DNA of 64,000 nt from Lateolabrax maculatus. Lineage: Eukaryota; Chordata; Actinopteri; Acropomatiformes; Lateolabracidae. Positions 63,745 through 64,000 of this stretch are shown here, one piece after another. A program made the translations under genes and the position numbers. Below the pieces are notes generated by a model, which was given only the letters and a program-made list of their open reading frames with translations, did no database searches and had not been told where the DNA came from. Positions within the stretch are counted from its first letter, which is position 1, and the number at the start of each line of letters is the position of its first letter. The stretch is taken from assembly GCA_031216445.1 (NCBI GenBank), contig CM062200.1:9923001-9987000 (forward strand). Direction: 5' to 3'.

Positions 63745-64000
63745 AGCCCACTTTCACACATGCACTGCTACCCTGAAATACGCTGTATGCGTGAACGCAA
63801 ATGTCCACATCAGTTTAAACTGACTTTAACTGGCCAGCTCCCTAGTACAGAGTCTACTTAATGTCCGAGTGAGCCCATGTGTGAATGCAGCAGGTAATTG
63901 TCCTGGTAATTCACGGCGAGCGAGCGGGCGTGTTGTCTTCCAGCAGTCAGCTCCTCTCATCCACAGCCGCTGTGTTTGATAAATGCGGCTGGCGCTGGAT
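63745..64000. repeat. Possible dispersed repeat, truncated by the window edge, CpG-richer
   Basis: TTCACACATG (63753-63762) and its complement CATGTGTGAA (63876-63885) are spaced 113 nt apart. Between them is CTTTAACTGGCCAGCTCCCT followed by AGTACAGAGTCTACTTAA. After them, CACGGCGAGCGAGCGGGCGT is rich in CpG. The wording resembles a fish repeat I partly remember. It could instead be the edge of a CpG-rich exon or promoter. Confidence 0.35.

Noticed and set aside
1..64000. CRISPR arrays, defence islands, phage or plasmid genes
   Set aside because: No regularly spaced direct repeats with unique spacers, no dense ORFs and no prokaryotic signals; the window is vertebrate intronic DNA.

Overview
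The window looks like intronic DNA from a ray-finned fish, probably a percomorph teleost. It is AT-rich and has abundant CA/GT microsatellites. It also contains several interspersed-repeat fragments that I recognise from memory as teleost repeats; no database search was possible. Nothing prokaryotic, viral or plasmid-like is visible: there are no operons, no dense ORFs, no CRISPR array, no rRNA and no convincing tRNA. The longest open frames are about 140 codons, carry no recognisable domain, and are what chance produces in 64 kb.

Only one coding segment can be supported, on the + strand at about 52396-52528. It is an internal exon with the first four cysteines of the EGF-like domain of neuregulin 3 (nrg3), the secreted or membrane-tethered ligand of the ErbB4 receptor tyrosine kinase. 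It has a branch-point candidate, a pyrimidine tract, a tandem CAGCAG acceptor and a GTGAGT donor. It is phase 1 on the left and phase 2 on the right, so the EGF domain continues in a downstream exon that I could not find in the window. By analogy with mammalian NRG3 this is probably exon 2.

Layout: 1-52395 is the 3' part of a very long upstream intron (at least 52 kb). 52396-52528 is the exon. 52529-64000 is the 5' part of the next intron (at least 11.4 kb). The upstream intron holds a degraded MITE-like element (about 2.43-2.68 kb), a retrotransposon 3' tail between two microsatellites (about 10.66-10.82 kb), smaller repeat fragments (15.34, 31.5 kb), several microsatellites, a G18 run (20.74 kb) and long pyrimidine or purine tracts (18.5, 31.0, 34.8 kb). 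The downstream intron begins with a 37-nt GT tract only 16 nt past the donor. It also contains a nearly intact 344-bp inverted-repeat transposon (62387-62730) carrying two YY1-like motifs, a degraded fish repeat (about 60.76 kb) and a CpG-richer, repeat-like stretch cut by the window end.

The most useful leads are around the exon: an extra residue in the C1-C2 loop of the EGF domain, the NAGNAG acceptor, the adjacent GT tract and a 20-bp tandem duplication upstream of the acceptor. The intact MITE is a second lead. I found no evidence of a previously undescribed multi-gene system.
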